Shown here in pieces: positions 17,472 to 25,380 of a DNA stretch of 64,000 nt. This stretch comes from Sporomusa termitida (GTDB taxonomy: Bacteria > Bacillota > Negativicutes > Sporomusales > Sporomusaceae). The position numbers and the translations under genes were made by a program. The first letter of the stretch is position 1, and every line of letters begins with the position of its first letter. The stretch spans positions 2,790,001 to 2,854,000 of the forward strand of contig NZ_CP036259.1 of NCBI RefSeq assembly GCF_007641255.1, given 5' to 3'. The notes under the pieces are model-generated. The model searched no databases. It saw only the letters and a list, made by a program, of their open reading frames with translations, and was not told the origin of the DNA.

Positions 17472-18125
17472 ATGATATTGAAAAATTTTTTTATTGACTG
17501 GTACACAACTAATGGTCGTTACTTCCCCTGGCGTGCAGTAGACGAAACTGCATATAAAATCTTAGTTACAGAGATTTTCTTAAAACAAACCCCGGCTTCT
17601 TCTGTAGCTAGAATTTGGAATGATTTTTTTTATTTCTACCCGGATCTATATACTTTGGCAATTGCTGATAAAGACAGCCTGTATTCACTAATTAAACCTC
17701 TTGGATTTGCAAATCAACGAGCAGAGTCTTTAAAAGCAACGGCTTCCTGGCTGATTGAAAACTACCAGGGGATTATTCCAAGCAATATAGATAGCTTGCT
17801 GCAAATCCCAAGCGTAGGTATATACACAGCCAAAGCGGTCTCCTGCTTTGCTTTTGGCAAGCATGTTGAAATTGTAGATACAAATGTACTACGTTTTTTT
17901 TCAAGATATTTTGCAATTAAAGTAGCACCAGACATAAGAAGAAATAAAACCGCATGGGATCTAGCAAAAGATATACTTCCACTCGGTCATGATGGAGACG
18001 GAATCGCAAGAAAACACAATTACGGCATTCTTGATTTTACAGCTCAAGTGTGTAAAACTCGGAAACCGTCGTGTTCGAATTGTCTACTAGCTTCTTCCTG
18101 TCTAAGTATTCAATCTATTAATTAG
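17472..18125 (+). CDS. G/T-mismatch-type DNA glycosylase (Mig/MutY-like, HhH-GPD, 4Fe-4S)
   Basis: 217 aa. The helix-hairpin-helix is LLQIPSVGIYTAKAV and the catalytic Asp lies in IVDTNVLRFF. The 4Fe-4S loop is complete (C-x6-C-x2-C-x5-C at the C-terminus). At the position where endonuclease III has its Schiff-base Lys there is Tyr (GIYTAK), as in the thymine glycosylase Mig.MthI. FPWR, TEIFLKQT and NQRAESLK also match that enzyme closely. Mig removes T from T/G mismatches made by deamination of 5-methylcytosine and is encoded beside an m5C methyltransferase. The same arrangement is seen here, with 14 bp to the methyltransferase TTG. It therefore probably protects the methylated sites of this restriction-modification system. 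It is too short for full-length MutY (about 350 aa). Confidence 0.85.
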   Translation: MILKNFFIDWYTTNGRYFPWRAVDETAYKILVTEIFLKQTPASSVARIWNDFFYFYPDLYTLAIADKDSLYSLIKPLGFANQRAESLKATASWLIENYQGIIPSNIDSLLQIPSVGIYTAKAVSCFAFGKHVEIVDTNVLRFFSRYFAIKVAPDIRRNKTAWDLAKDILPLGHDGDGIARKHNYGILDFTAQVCKTRKPSCSNCLLASSCLSIQSIN

Positions 18126-18139
18126 GGAGAGAAATCTAC

Positions 18140-19474
18140 TTGGATAAAAAACCACTTATTTCCATTGATCTATTTGCAGGAGCTGGAGGATTAACACAAG
18201 GCTTCAAAAGCGAAGGTTTTAAAAGTCTATATGCAAATGATTTTGATAAAGCAGCACTAGAAACTTTTTCTCTTAATCATCCCGATACCATTACTTCATC
18301 GACTCCTATAGAAGAAATTAAACCATCCGATATAAGAAAGCAGTTGGGTCTTGCCAAAGGAGATTTGGATGTATTACTGGGTGGTCCACCCTGTCAAGGA
18401 TTTTCAACTTATGGCAAACGAGATCCTAGCGATCTCCGGAATAAATTACCCCAGTATTTTCTGGACTTTCTTGAAGAATTTGAACCAAAAACATTTGTTA
18501 TCGAAAATGTAACTGGTATTCTAACTATGGGAAAAGGAAAAGTCATTGAGAATATTGTAAAACGGGCCGAACAGATAGGGTACGGAGTTACTGTTGAAGT
18601 TTTAGATGCTGCTGAGTTTGGCGTTCCTCAATACAGAAAACGCGTGTTTATTCTAGGCGCTTGGAATAATAAAATAATATCTACGCCCGTACCCACACAT
18701 AAAATACAAGGTCAAAACGGCTTTAAGAGAAAACAGTTACTGGAACAACCTACTACTATCGAAAAAGAAATACAAACCGTCAAACCTACAATAACCGTAC
18801 GGGATGCTATTTCGGATTTACCTGTAGAAGTCCTGCAGCCTAAAAATACTCACATATCAATCTCCTATTCACAAAACCCAGTTAGCAATTATCAACTAGA
18901 AATGCGTGATGGTTCTTCAATGCTTACCCATCACTCAGCGAAACAAATGTTAGGGATTCGGCGCCTCCGCCTGGCCTTGTTGCGCCCTGGCGATTACGGT
19001 ACAAAAATAAAGGCAAGAATTTTTGAAGATGGTTTACCAGAAGAGTTGGTTGACGAATTATTAGGTGGAAAGGGATTACGGAGTTTAGATCACTGCAGAA
19101 CCGAAGATCGGGTAAAGGAACTGGAATTAAGAAGAATATTACTCCAAGGTCATGTCGATATTGAGGAAGTACTTAAGTCTTTAGATTCCGGAGGATTTGC
19201 CAATAAATACCGGCGTCTAGATTGGAATACTCCTTCGCATACTCTGGTAGCACATATGGCCAGGGATTGTTCTGATTTCGTCCATCCAGAAATAGACCGC
19301 TTCATCTCTGTACGCGAAGCGGCTAGATTACAATCCTTTCCAGATAAGTATTATTTCCATGGCTCGCAATTTAGCCAGTTTAAACAAATTGGCAACGCGG
19401 TCCCGCCAAAGCTGGGGGCAGGCGTTGCAAAGGCTATTAAATCATTTCTTAGAGCTCTGCACAATATTGAATAA
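18140..19474 (+). CDS. DNA (cytosine-5-)methyltransferase of a type II R-M system
   Basis: 444 aa with the ordered m5C motifs: I FAGAGG (12-17), IV GGPPCQGFS with catalytic Cys85, VI IENV (121-124), VIII QYRKRVF, IX near REAARLQSFP, and X QIGNAVPP. The start is a TTG preceded by AGGGAGAGAAATC. The region between VIII and IX (about 180-360) is the target recognition domain. It forms an operon with the upstream glycosylase. Its 3' end overlaps the convergent endonuclease gene by 26 bp, which ties their expression. The target site cannot be read from the sequence, although the endonuclease type suggests a CCGG-containing site. Confidence 0.93.
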   Translation: MDKKPLISIDLFAGAGGLTQGFKSEGFKSLYANDFDKAALETFSLNHPDTITSSTPIEEIKPSDIRKQLGLAKGDLDVLLGGPPCQGFSTYGKRDPSDLRNKLPQYFLDFLEEFEPKTFVIENVTGILTMGKGKVIENIVKRAEQIGYGVTVEVLDAAEFGVPQYRKRVFILGAWNNKIISTPVPTHKIQGQNGFKRKQLLEQPTTIEKEIQTVKPTITVRDAISDLPVEVLQPKNTHISISYSQNPVSNYQLEMRDGSSMLTHHSAKQMLGIRRLRLALLRPGDYGTKIKARIFEDGLPEELVDELLGGKGLRSLDHCRTEDRVKELELRRILLQGHVDIEEVLKSLDSGGFANKYRRLDWNTPSHTLVAHMARDCSDFVHPEIDRFISVREAARLQSFPDKYYFHGSQFSQFKQIGNAVPPKLGAGVAKAIKSFLRALHNIE

Positions 19475-20252
19475 ATGCATCGGGTGATTCTAACATATTC
19501 ACAGTATGAATACGCCTGCCACTTTTAGTTGTCTTGGGTGACGGAACTGTCCGGCTATTGTAACTGAAACATACATTAAAATCACCTCGTTCCTCAATTA
19601 AATCCCTTTTATGCGTTGGTTTTTCTGGCACTCCAAATTCTCCACGGTTGGTAAAATCTCTAGGTGGGTTTGATTTAACATCTAGCGTCCAAAGAATACT
19701 TGTATACCCAGCCTGCATCATTATCCTACTGGCGGGAACATCATCAGATATTCTCTCCGCGAGACTAGCCTTAACGTGTAGTCCTCCCAAAATACCGTAC
19801 CCATTCAGGAGGCCCTTTCTTTCACCTTGCTTCTCAATTAAAACATCTAACTTGCTTTTACTCACAACAACCGACAAACCCATTCTATCCATAGCTTGAG
19901 CTTTATTCTTCAATAAGGGGACTAGTCTAATCCCCATCTCGCTTAACGCTGGATTATATGCCTGCGCTATAAACATTTCCAGAGCATCTCCACTCGCTCT
20001 TACCCAGCTTTGGAACTGATTTCCTCCATTATCAACCGAAATATAAGTACGATAAATAACATGGTGCCATAAATCTGATATATTTTCACTCGGGCAACGT
20101 TGGATTGCATAAATTAGAGTATCAGCTATTGCTTCTCTTTTCTTTGGTGAATCATTCAGCTTTTGAATAAAATAGTTTCTAATTGCTTGGTAATCCTGTT
20201 CCGACATGTTAACCAGTTCAACCGTATCTTTCTTAGAAACTTGAAGTATCAT
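19449..20252 (-). CDS. Type II restriction endonuclease, BsaWI-like
   Basis: 267 aa from the ATG at 20252, preceded by AAAGGTGAAATT; a GTG at 20270 is also in frame. The stretch KSKLDVLIE...GGLHVKASLAERISDD looks like the PD-(D/E)XK-type core of BsaWI-related enzymes (the CCGG-cutting group), where the Asp in KLDV and HVK would bind the metal. Length fits a typical orthodox type II enzyme. It is convergent with the methyltransferase, with overlapping 3' ends. The BsaWI assignment rests on remembered motif likeness; the restriction-endonuclease role is firmer because of the neighbour. Confidence 0.75.
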   Translation of the reverse strand: MILQVSKKDTVELVNMSEQDYQAIRNYFIQKLNDSPKKREAIADTLIYAIQRCPSENISDLWHHVIYRTYISVDNGGNQFQSWVRASGDALEMFIAQAYNPALSEMGIRLVPLLKNKAQAMDRMGLSVVVSKSKLDVLIEKQGERKGLLNGYGILGGLHVKASLAERISDDVPASRIMMQAGYTSILWTLDVKSNPPRDFTNRGEFGVPEKPTHKRDLIEERGDFNVCFSYNSRTVPSPKTTKSGRRIHTVNMLESPDAFIQYCAEL

Positions 20253-20351
20253 AATAATTTCACCTTTCACCTTTATAATCGAGGATATGTATAATTCTAT
20301 AAATATTGTTTATAATTCTTCCAATTTCGCGAAATCCCTGCCCTTTCTAAC

Positions 20352-20381
20352 AAAAAACACACTAGACTGTTTAGTCTAGTG
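20352..20381 (-). terminator. Terminator facing out of the recombinase genes
   Basis: CACTAGACT (20360-20368) pairs with AGTCTAGTG (20373-20381) around GTTT. On the minus strand it is followed by T6 (complement of A 20352-20357). It lies 100 bp beyond the last recombinase gene. Confidence 0.7.
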
Positions 20382-20410
20382 CGTTCTCGAATAGTTCAAG
20401 AAATTATGCA

Positions 20411-20467
20411 TCTCAAACAAAGCCCTTAAAGCTTTATTTCACAAAGCTTTAAGGGCTTTGTTTGAGA
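20411..20467. repeat. 25-bp perfect inverted repeat at prophage left end
   Basis: The arms at 20411-20435 and 20443-20467 are exact inverse complements separated by seven bases (ATTTCAC). It sits between the restriction gene and the 3' end of the last serine recombinase, the usual place for attL. It may be a strong transcript hairpin or an attachment-site or recombinase-binding structure. Confidence 0.7.
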
Positions 20468-20484
20468 TTACAAGAATTAATTGA

Positions 20485-22083
20485 TCACAGTATTTCCATA
20501 ATTCCAACCCCCGATTGCAGCACAAACTCTACTTGCACCAGATTGATTACCTTGATCCGCTCTACCAGCATGCCGAATAGCTCTTCGTCAAATTCCCCTA
20601 TCGTATCCATGGACCGCAATACCTCAGTTATCTCCTTCATTCTGCCAAAAGTATCCTGGCGCGCGATTTCCGCCACTGTAACACTCGCCCTCTTGTTTTT
20701 CAGTTCCTCAATCCTGGCACCAATCCGGCAATATTCCTCACTGTAAATGGTATCATCAATCCCTGTTCTTAAATTCAATTTGACCAGTGCGGCCAGCTCC
20801 GCGTGCAGTTCTTTTAGTTCCGAGTCAATCAGCGCCAAATCCACCATACTGGTCTGTTCACGAAAGGCTATCTCAATATTCTCCAGCATGCCTGAAATGA
20901 GTGTGTCTTTATCCACTAAAAGTTGGTTCACAACCCGCACGAACGCCTCCTGCAGTTTTTCCTCGTCAAGAGTCGTCATATCGCAGGCTTTTTTGCCATC
21001 CTGCATTCGCGTCCGGCATATCCAGATCGGTTTCTTGTATTTACCAGTACCCCAGTATTTTCTGGTAAACTTCCAACCGCATGCGCTGCAAACGATTTTC
21101 CCGGAAAAAGGATACTGGCTCGTATAACGGCTGCGGTTTTTATCCCCACCCGCTAACTTACTGCGTCGTTCCATTTCCATCTGCACCGCTTGAAAGGTTT
21201 CCTTCGAAATAATGGCTGGGTGGCTGTTCTCAACAAAGTACTGCGGGACCTGGCCCTCGTTTTTTACCCGCTTATGGGTAAGAAAATCCACGGTAATCGT
21301 CTTTTGCAACAAGGCATCCCCGGCGAGCTTTTCGTTTTGCAACATTTGTCTAATAACCGACTCATGCCAAACAGCGCCGCCGGTCGCGGTAAGAATTCCG
21401 TCAGCCTCAAGCCCTTTTTTAATTTTCCTAAGACCCTTGCCCTCCACCAAATACTCCTTAACTATCCGCCGCAGATGAGCGGCCGCCTGCTCGTCAATAA
21501 TGAGTTCACCGTTTTCGTCCTTGTCAAAGCCCATGAATTTCTTGTGATTGACGCGTACCTTGCCCTGCTGAAACCGCCGCGTAATGCCCCACCGACTGTT
21601 TTCACTAATCGAGCGGGACTCATCCTGAGCGAGTGAACTCAAGATCGTCAACAAGACCTCACCCTTAGCATCCAGCGTGTCGATATTTTCCTTCTCAAAA
21701 TATACTCCTATGCCTTTATCTTTGAGCATTCTTACATACTGCAGACAATCTAATGTGTTGCGGGCAAACCGGGAAATGGATTTGGTGATGATCATGTCAA
21801 TTTTACCTAATAGGCAGTCGTCGATCATCCGGTGAAAGTCCGTACGTTTTTTGGTATTGGTGCCGGTAATGCCTTCATCGGCGTAAATGCCGGCAAATTC
21901 CCATTCCGGGCGCTTTTTAATATGTTCTTCGTAATAACTGACCTGCGTTTCGTAGCTACTGAGCTGTTCTTCCGTATCAGTACTGACTCGGCAGTACGCA
22001 CATACCCTTTTCTTTGCCGCTATATCCAGTCCCCGGATTACCTGCATCGGTTTAGCCGGGATTACAGAAACCACTCTACTCAT
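20485..22083 (-). CDS. Large serine recombinase (phage integrase), copy 1
   Basis: 532 aa. The N-terminal resolvase domain has catalytic Ser34 in CAYCRVSTD, with the conserved ITKSISRFARN arginine stretch. The recombinase domain follows, from about residue 190. A zinc-ribbon comes next (CSACGWKF...CRTRMQDGKKAC), and a coiled coil at about 420-470 (LKELHAELAALVK) corresponds to the motif that controls integration versus excision. All elements are intact. GAGGAGAATGT precedes the ATG. The gene is 14 bp after recombinase copy 2. It is expected to catalyse attP x attB integration of the prophage, alone or with the second recombinase. Confidence 0.92.
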   Translation of the reverse strand: MSRVVSVIPAKPMQVIRGLDIAAKKRVCAYCRVSTDTEEQLSSYETQVSYYEEHIKKRPEWEFAGIYADEGITGTNTKKRTDFHRMIDDCLLGKIDMIITKSISRFARNTLDCLQYVRMLKDKGIGVYFEKENIDTLDAKGEVLLTILSSLAQDESRSISENSRWGITRRFQQGKVRVNHKKFMGFDKDENGELIIDEQAAAHLRRIVKEYLVEGKGLRKIKKGLEADGILTATGGAVWHESVIRQMLQNEKLAGDALLQKTITVDFLTHKRVKNEGQVPQYFVENSHPAIISKETFQAVQMEMERRSKLAGGDKNRSRYTSQYPFSGKIVCSACGWKFTRKYWGTGKYKKPIWICRTRMQDGKKACDMTTLDEEKLQEAFVRVVNQLLVDKDTLISGMLENIEIAFREQTSMVDLALIDSELKELHAELAALVKLNLRTGIDDTIYSEEYCRIGARIEELKNKRASVTVAEIARQDTFGRMKEITEVLRSMDTIGEFDEELFGMLVERIKVINLVQVEFVLQSGVGIMEIL

Positions 22084-22097
22084 ACATTCTCCTCTTT

Positions 22098-23729
22098 CTA
22101 TTGCAACCCATGAATACCCCGTTCTTTTACGAACTGTTGCTCTATAGCCAGTCCATTTTTCAGTTCAAAAACTAAGTGCGTTGGCGTGAGCACTTGTACC
22201 CGCTCCACCAACGCACTGCATATTTCTTCATCAAACTCTTCCATAATATAAACTTGACCTTCCAGAACCGCCACAATTTCCTGCGTCCTGGCCTTAACCT
22301 CAGTCAGCTTGCTGTCATCGCCGCTCAACTCATTCTTCTGATTACGTAATTTCTCCAATTGCTGTTTCAGCCTTTCATATTCCGCCTGAAAATCCAGAGT
22401 CTCACCGCTGTCCTTGATTTGCTTGCGAATTAGGACTTTCATTTCCTCGACGACCTTGTCTATTGCCAGTTCAAGCTTACGATCTTGCCCGCCTATGCTC
22501 TCGACCCGCAGCCCTTTCTCTACATTGTCCAGGAAGCGTTTCAGCAAAAAATCCTTATTTTTATAGAGCTTGTTGAACGCCCGCACAAATACTGCCTTGA
22601 GCGTAATATCATCGACACCTTTCATAGAGCAAGCCTCTTTCCCTTCCTTAAAATAAGTGCGGCACTGCCAAACAATCTGCTTGGTTGGCCCATTACTGTT
22701 CCAAGACCGACGTGTGAAAGTCGCCCCGCAATGACCGCAAACCAGCTTGCCGCTGAAAGCATACCTATTGAGATATTTCACCCTGTCGCCCGGCAGGTTC
22801 CCATATTGTATGGCACGTTCCGCCATCAGCCGCTGCACCAGGTCAAACTCCTCCCTGGTGATAATGGCTTCATGGTTGTTTTGCACCCGGTACAGGGGCA
22901 ATTCGCCTCTGTTCTTTCTCTTCCGGTGTGTCAGGTGATCTTCCGTGAAGGTCTTTTGCTGGACTAAGTCGCCGCAGTATTTTTCGTTGGTAAGAATTCC
23001 TCGTACCACAGACGCCTGCCATTTCGCTGATCCCGTTACCGTTCGGATATTCATTGCGGTCAGTAGGTCAGCTATCATCTCGGTGCCTTTGCCGGCAATG
23101 TACTCACGAAATATCAACTTTACAATCCGGGCCTCTGCCGGGTTCACCTGTAATTGACCGTTTTCGTCCAGGTCATAGCCAAGAAACCGGCTGGAAATAA
23201 CAACAACCTTGCCCTTCTCGAACTTCTTCCGGTAGGCCCACTTTATATTTTCGGATGTGCTTCGGCTCTCTTCCTGGGCGATAGAGGCCAACACGGTCAT
23301 TAGCAGTTCACTCTCGATGCTTAATGTATTGATGTTTTCGCGTTCAAAGAACACCGCCACACCTAGCTCCTTTAGATAACGGACGGTCTCCAGGCAGTCT
23401 GCTGTATTGCGGACAAACCGGGAAATGGATTTGGTGATGATCAGATTGATCCGCCCGGTCTGAGCGTCTCTAATCATCCGGTTAAATTCGGTTCGCTTTT
23501 CTTTTTTCGTGCCAGTAATGCCGCCGTCCGCATAAATACCTGCAAAATCCCACTCAATTTTCTGCTGAATGTACCCGGTATAGTACGCGACCTGGTTCTC
23601 ATAGGAATCCATCTGATCAGAAGACGCCGAGCTAACCCGACAGTAGGCGCATACCTTGAGTCTGGTCTCTAGCGGCGCCTCGGACATTCCCGCCTTTGCT
23701 TTGGGTAAAATGGTCAGAACCTTCTTCAT
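22098..23729 (-). CDS. Large serine recombinase, copy 2
   Basis: 543 aa from the ATG at 23729 (AAAGGGGGGAGAGCG before it; the frame is open further upstream but across a terminator). Catalytic Ser33 is in CAYCRVSSAS, and ITKSISRFVRN is conserved. The recombinase domain, a zinc-ribbon (CGHCGATF...CRTYFKEGKEAC) and a coiled coil (FQAEYERLKQQLEKLRNQ) follow. It is clearly homologous to copy 1 but well diverged, so the pair is not a recent duplication. Such tandems recall ccrA/ccrB of SCCmec, where both proteins are needed. It is co-transcribed with copy 1. Confidence 0.92.
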   Translation of the reverse strand: MKKVLTILPKAKAGMSEAPLETRLKVCAYCRVSSASSDQMDSYENQVAYYTGYIQQKIEWDFAGIYADGGITGTKKEKRTEFNRMIRDAQTGRINLIITKSISRFVRNTADCLETVRYLKELGVAVFFERENINTLSIESELLMTVLASIAQEESRSTSENIKWAYRKKFEKGKVVVISSRFLGYDLDENGQLQVNPAEARIVKLIFREYIAGKGTEMIADLLTAMNIRTVTGSAKWQASVVRGILTNEKYCGDLVQQKTFTEDHLTHRKRKNRGELPLYRVQNNHEAIITREEFDLVQRLMAERAIQYGNLPGDRVKYLNRYAFSGKLVCGHCGATFTRRSWNSNGPTKQIVWQCRTYFKEGKEACSMKGVDDITLKAVFVRAFNKLYKNKDFLLKRFLDNVEKGLRVESIGGQDRKLELAIDKVVEEMKVLIRKQIKDSGETLDFQAEYERLKQQLEKLRNQKNELSGDDSKLTEVKARTQEIVAVLEGQVYIMEEFDEEICSALVERVQVLTPTHLVFELKNGLAIEQQFVKERGIHGLQ

Positions 23730-23756
23730 CGCTCTCCCCCCTTTCTTCCGGTATAG

Positions 23757-23777
23757 AAAAAACCGCCCACAGGCGGT
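23757..23777 (-). terminator. Terminator between the small recombinase-like gene and the recombinases
   Basis: Minus-strand stem ACCGCC/GGCGGT (23762-23777) with a four-base loop, followed by T6 (23757-23762). It lies after the stop at 23786 and before the ribosome site of recombinase 2, so transcripts from the small gene's promoter must read through it to express the recombinases. Confidence 0.75.
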
Positions 23778-23785
23778 CACTTGAT

Positions 23786-24079
23786 TTATCGCCAGCAAAA
23801 CATGAGCTGGCCGTTGTTGTGCTCGATAATGTCTGCTATTTCCTCAACCGTCATCGAAGCGATCTTTCTTTCGGTGACCCCTTCAACGAAGATGGCAGCT
23901 TCCGGCTGTCCGCCGCGCTTCACATCTTCGGCTAGTTCATACCATTCGTTCCTCTCGCTCATTAGTTCGGTGGGGGCCGAATTGACCCGACAGTAGATGC
24001 ATACCTTTGAGTTAGCCTTTAACGGCACACTGTTTATTGCAGGCTTGTCCTGAGATGAAATGGTTAGCGTCCGTTTCAT
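23786..24079 (-). CDS. Small recombinase-N-terminus-like protein lacking the catalytic serine
   Basis: 97 aa. The first 50 residues align without gaps to the start of recombinase 2 (for example KVCIYCRVNSA against KVCAYCRVSSA), but the catalytic Ser33 is Asn. The rest (VKRGGQPEAAIFVEG...IADIIEHNNGQLMFCWR) does not continue the resolvase fold and is unrecognised. It cannot cut DNA by the serine mechanism. It could be a decaying gene fragment or a recombination regulator that pairs with the recombinases. GGGAGGTGATC precedes the ATG, and a family promoter lies at 24108-24136. Confidence 0.7.
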   Translation of the reverse strand: MKRTLTISSQDKPAINSVPLKANSKVCIYCRVNSAPTELMSERNEWYELAEDVKRGGQPEAAIFVEGVTERKIASMTVEEIADIIEHNNGQLMFCWR

Positions 24080-24107
24080 TTTTTGATCACCTCCCTTCGT
24101 CAGTGTG

Positions 24108-24136
24108 ATGCTAGCTCTGTTGTCACCACAAAGCAA
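24108..24136 (-). promoter_or_regulatory. Prophage family promoter P1
   Basis: Minus strand TTGCTT, 17 bp, TAGCAT, with GAGC before the -10. The transcript would start about 25 bases before the 97-aa gene. It is one of six related sites in the prophage and the only one whose -10 is TAGCAT. Confidence 0.65.
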
Positions 24137-24218
24137 GTCAATTGTGATGAGGAAACATATGGATTCTGATAAAAAATAGGGCTTGGAATAATTACCAAGC
24201 CGTCGTCATTACTGCTCC

Positions 24219-24398
24219 TTAAATATTTTCTTTCTGTACCAAGCGGATGACCAACTCCCCTTCTCCTTCTTCCACTGCAACATGGTTTCCGGTTTTAAAC
24301 CCCAGCCCTTGCAGCCACTTTCCTTGCAGTATGATACAAGGCACATTCAGTTTGGAATACGCCGCCGATGAATAAATCTTTAAAATGCGTTTGCCCAC
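24219..24398 (-). CDS. SymE-like small protein (AbrB-fold toxin family)
   Basis: 59 aa, GTG start at 24398 preceded by AGGGGGACTG. The sequence around VPCIILQGKWLQGLGFKTG followed by a GELVIRL strand matches the SymE toxin family (PF08845 type), which has a SpoVT/AbrB-like fold. In E. coli SymE is an SOS-induced, nucleic-acid-compacting toxin held down by an antisense RNA. Here it has its own family promoter (24423-24451) and sits next to the recombinases. No antisense RNA can be proved from sequence. It may be a lysogeny accessory gene. Confidence 0.7.
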   Translation of the reverse strand: MGKRILKIYSSAAYSKLNVPCIILQGKWLQGLGFKTGNHVAVEEGEGELVIRLVQKENI

Positions 24399-24422
24399 CG
24401 CCAGTCCCCCTCGCTGTCTGAC

Positions 24423-24451
24423 ATGTTAGCTCTGGTTGTGCTGCATTGCAA
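24423..24451 (-). promoter_or_regulatory. Prophage family promoter P2
   Basis: Minus strand TTGCAA, 17 bp ending in AGAGC, TAACAT. It lies 25 bases before the GTG of the SymE-like gene, after allowing for the ribosome site. Confidence 0.65.
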
Positions 24452-24462
24452 GTTAAAGCTGG

Positions 24463-24603
24463 TTACTGGGCAAAACTTTTCCTATTCTCGGCATCAATAC
24501 GCTGGAATTCTGCCGGCGTGATCAACCCTTTGTTCAACAGTTGCTTTAACAGATACTTGCTAATTAAATACTCCATGTTTGTTTTTTCAGGAGTTACCAT
24601 CAT
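24463..24603 (-). CDS. Short helical protein (SHOCT-like) often beside recombinases
   Basis: 46 aa from the double ATG at 24603/24600, with GGAGGGGCG before it. The sequence YLISKYLLKQLLNKGLITPAEFQRID is a SHOCT-like short helical hairpin. Similar small genes occur next to large serine recombinases in Firmicutes mobile elements; its role is unknown. Confidence 0.6.
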   Translation of the reverse strand: MMVTPEKTNMEYLISKYLLKQLLNKGLITPAEFQRIDAENRKSFAQ

Positions 24604-24627
24604 CGCCCCTCCATTTCTTGTAAAAGC

Positions 24628-24715
24628 GGCTGTCGCAGCAAGGGAAAATCCCACTATATTATTGTTGCTTTTACATCAAACACTATATGGCAGAAAAATT
24701 CTTAGTGCGACAGCC
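24628..24715. repeat. Hairpin element with 10-bp inverted ends
   Basis: GGCTGTCGCA (24628-24637) is inverse-complementary to TGCGACAGCC (24706-24715). GTAAAAGC (24620-24627) and GCTTTTAC near 24667 add a further repeat. It follows the 218-aa gene on the minus strand, so it may be a large terminator; a MITE-like origin is possible. Confidence 0.5.
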
Positions 24716-24723
24716 CTCTTTTC

Positions 24724-25380
24724 TTAATGCGGTATCGTCAGTATGATTCCAATTCTGGAATGCTCCGGGCGGTCCAGGTTTGCATGCCCGTAAACGCCTA
24801 AGTACCCGATATTACCGTGTGGGGCAATAATAGGCACTTTGGGGACACTAACCTTCCAGCTATAGGCCGCGAACACTTCCTGATAACTGCCGCCAATCTG
24901 GAACAACCGTTCGGGGTAGGCTTTGATGTTATATTGGTTCAAGATAACCGGCGCTGCGGGCGCAATGGGTTCAGCCTTCGCCGGAGCCGCACTGGCCGAT
25001 GGCAAAACCGGAACACTGGCCGGATGCTTAGGATCGGTAACTACCGCAAACTGGCCGCCGGATTTTTTCAGTTCAGCCTGGATGGTCTCCTCCAGTTTCG
25101 TCCCGGTAGTCTGTACCACGGCATCCGGCACTTTATCTTTCTCTTCTTTTATCTTTTGCGCTATTGCTGCTACTTGCGTTGGTGAAAGGGGAACTTGAGC
25201 GGCGTTTGCTGCTCTCTCAACTCCCGTCGGTGTCGCTGCCTGCTCCTGTGATTCGAGCGTGATCGGCACTGGTGGATGTGCCCTGTCCCAGATTAATATT
25301 CCGGTCAGCAGAATGATGACGGCCAAAGCAATGCCAAGAAGTGCCCTTGCATGGTTATCGATCCAGGCAAGGATGTACAA
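24724..25380 (-). CDS. Phage membrane-anchored protein of unknown function
   Basis: 218 aa, TTG start at 25380 immediately after the previous stop. One N-terminal transmembrane segment (about residues 12-31, LLGIALAVIILLTGILIW), then a long Ala/Pro/Lys-rich region (60-145), then a compact C-terminal domain with many aromatic residues. This layout (TM anchor, extended stalk, terminal domain) suits a cell-envelope protein in the lysis cassette, perhaps spanin-like or an exclusion protein, but I do not recognise it. Confidence 0.6.
   Translation of the reverse strand: MYILAWIDNHARALLGIALAVIILLTGILIWDRAHPPVPITLESQEQAATPTGVERAANAAQVPLSPTQVAAIAQKIKEEKDKVPDAVVQTTGTKLEETIQAELKKSGGQFAVVTDPKHPASVPVLPSASAAPAKAEPIAPAAPVILNQYNIKAYPERLFQIGGSYQEVFAAYSWKVSVPKVPIIAPHGNIGYLGVYGHANLDRPEHSRIGIILTIPH

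Noticed and set aside
23729-23798. Upstream extension of recombinase 2 to 23798
   Set aside because: The extension would run through a terminator hairpin and overlap the stop of the small gene, whereas the ATG at 23729 has a strong ribosome site and matches the N-terminus of its relatives.
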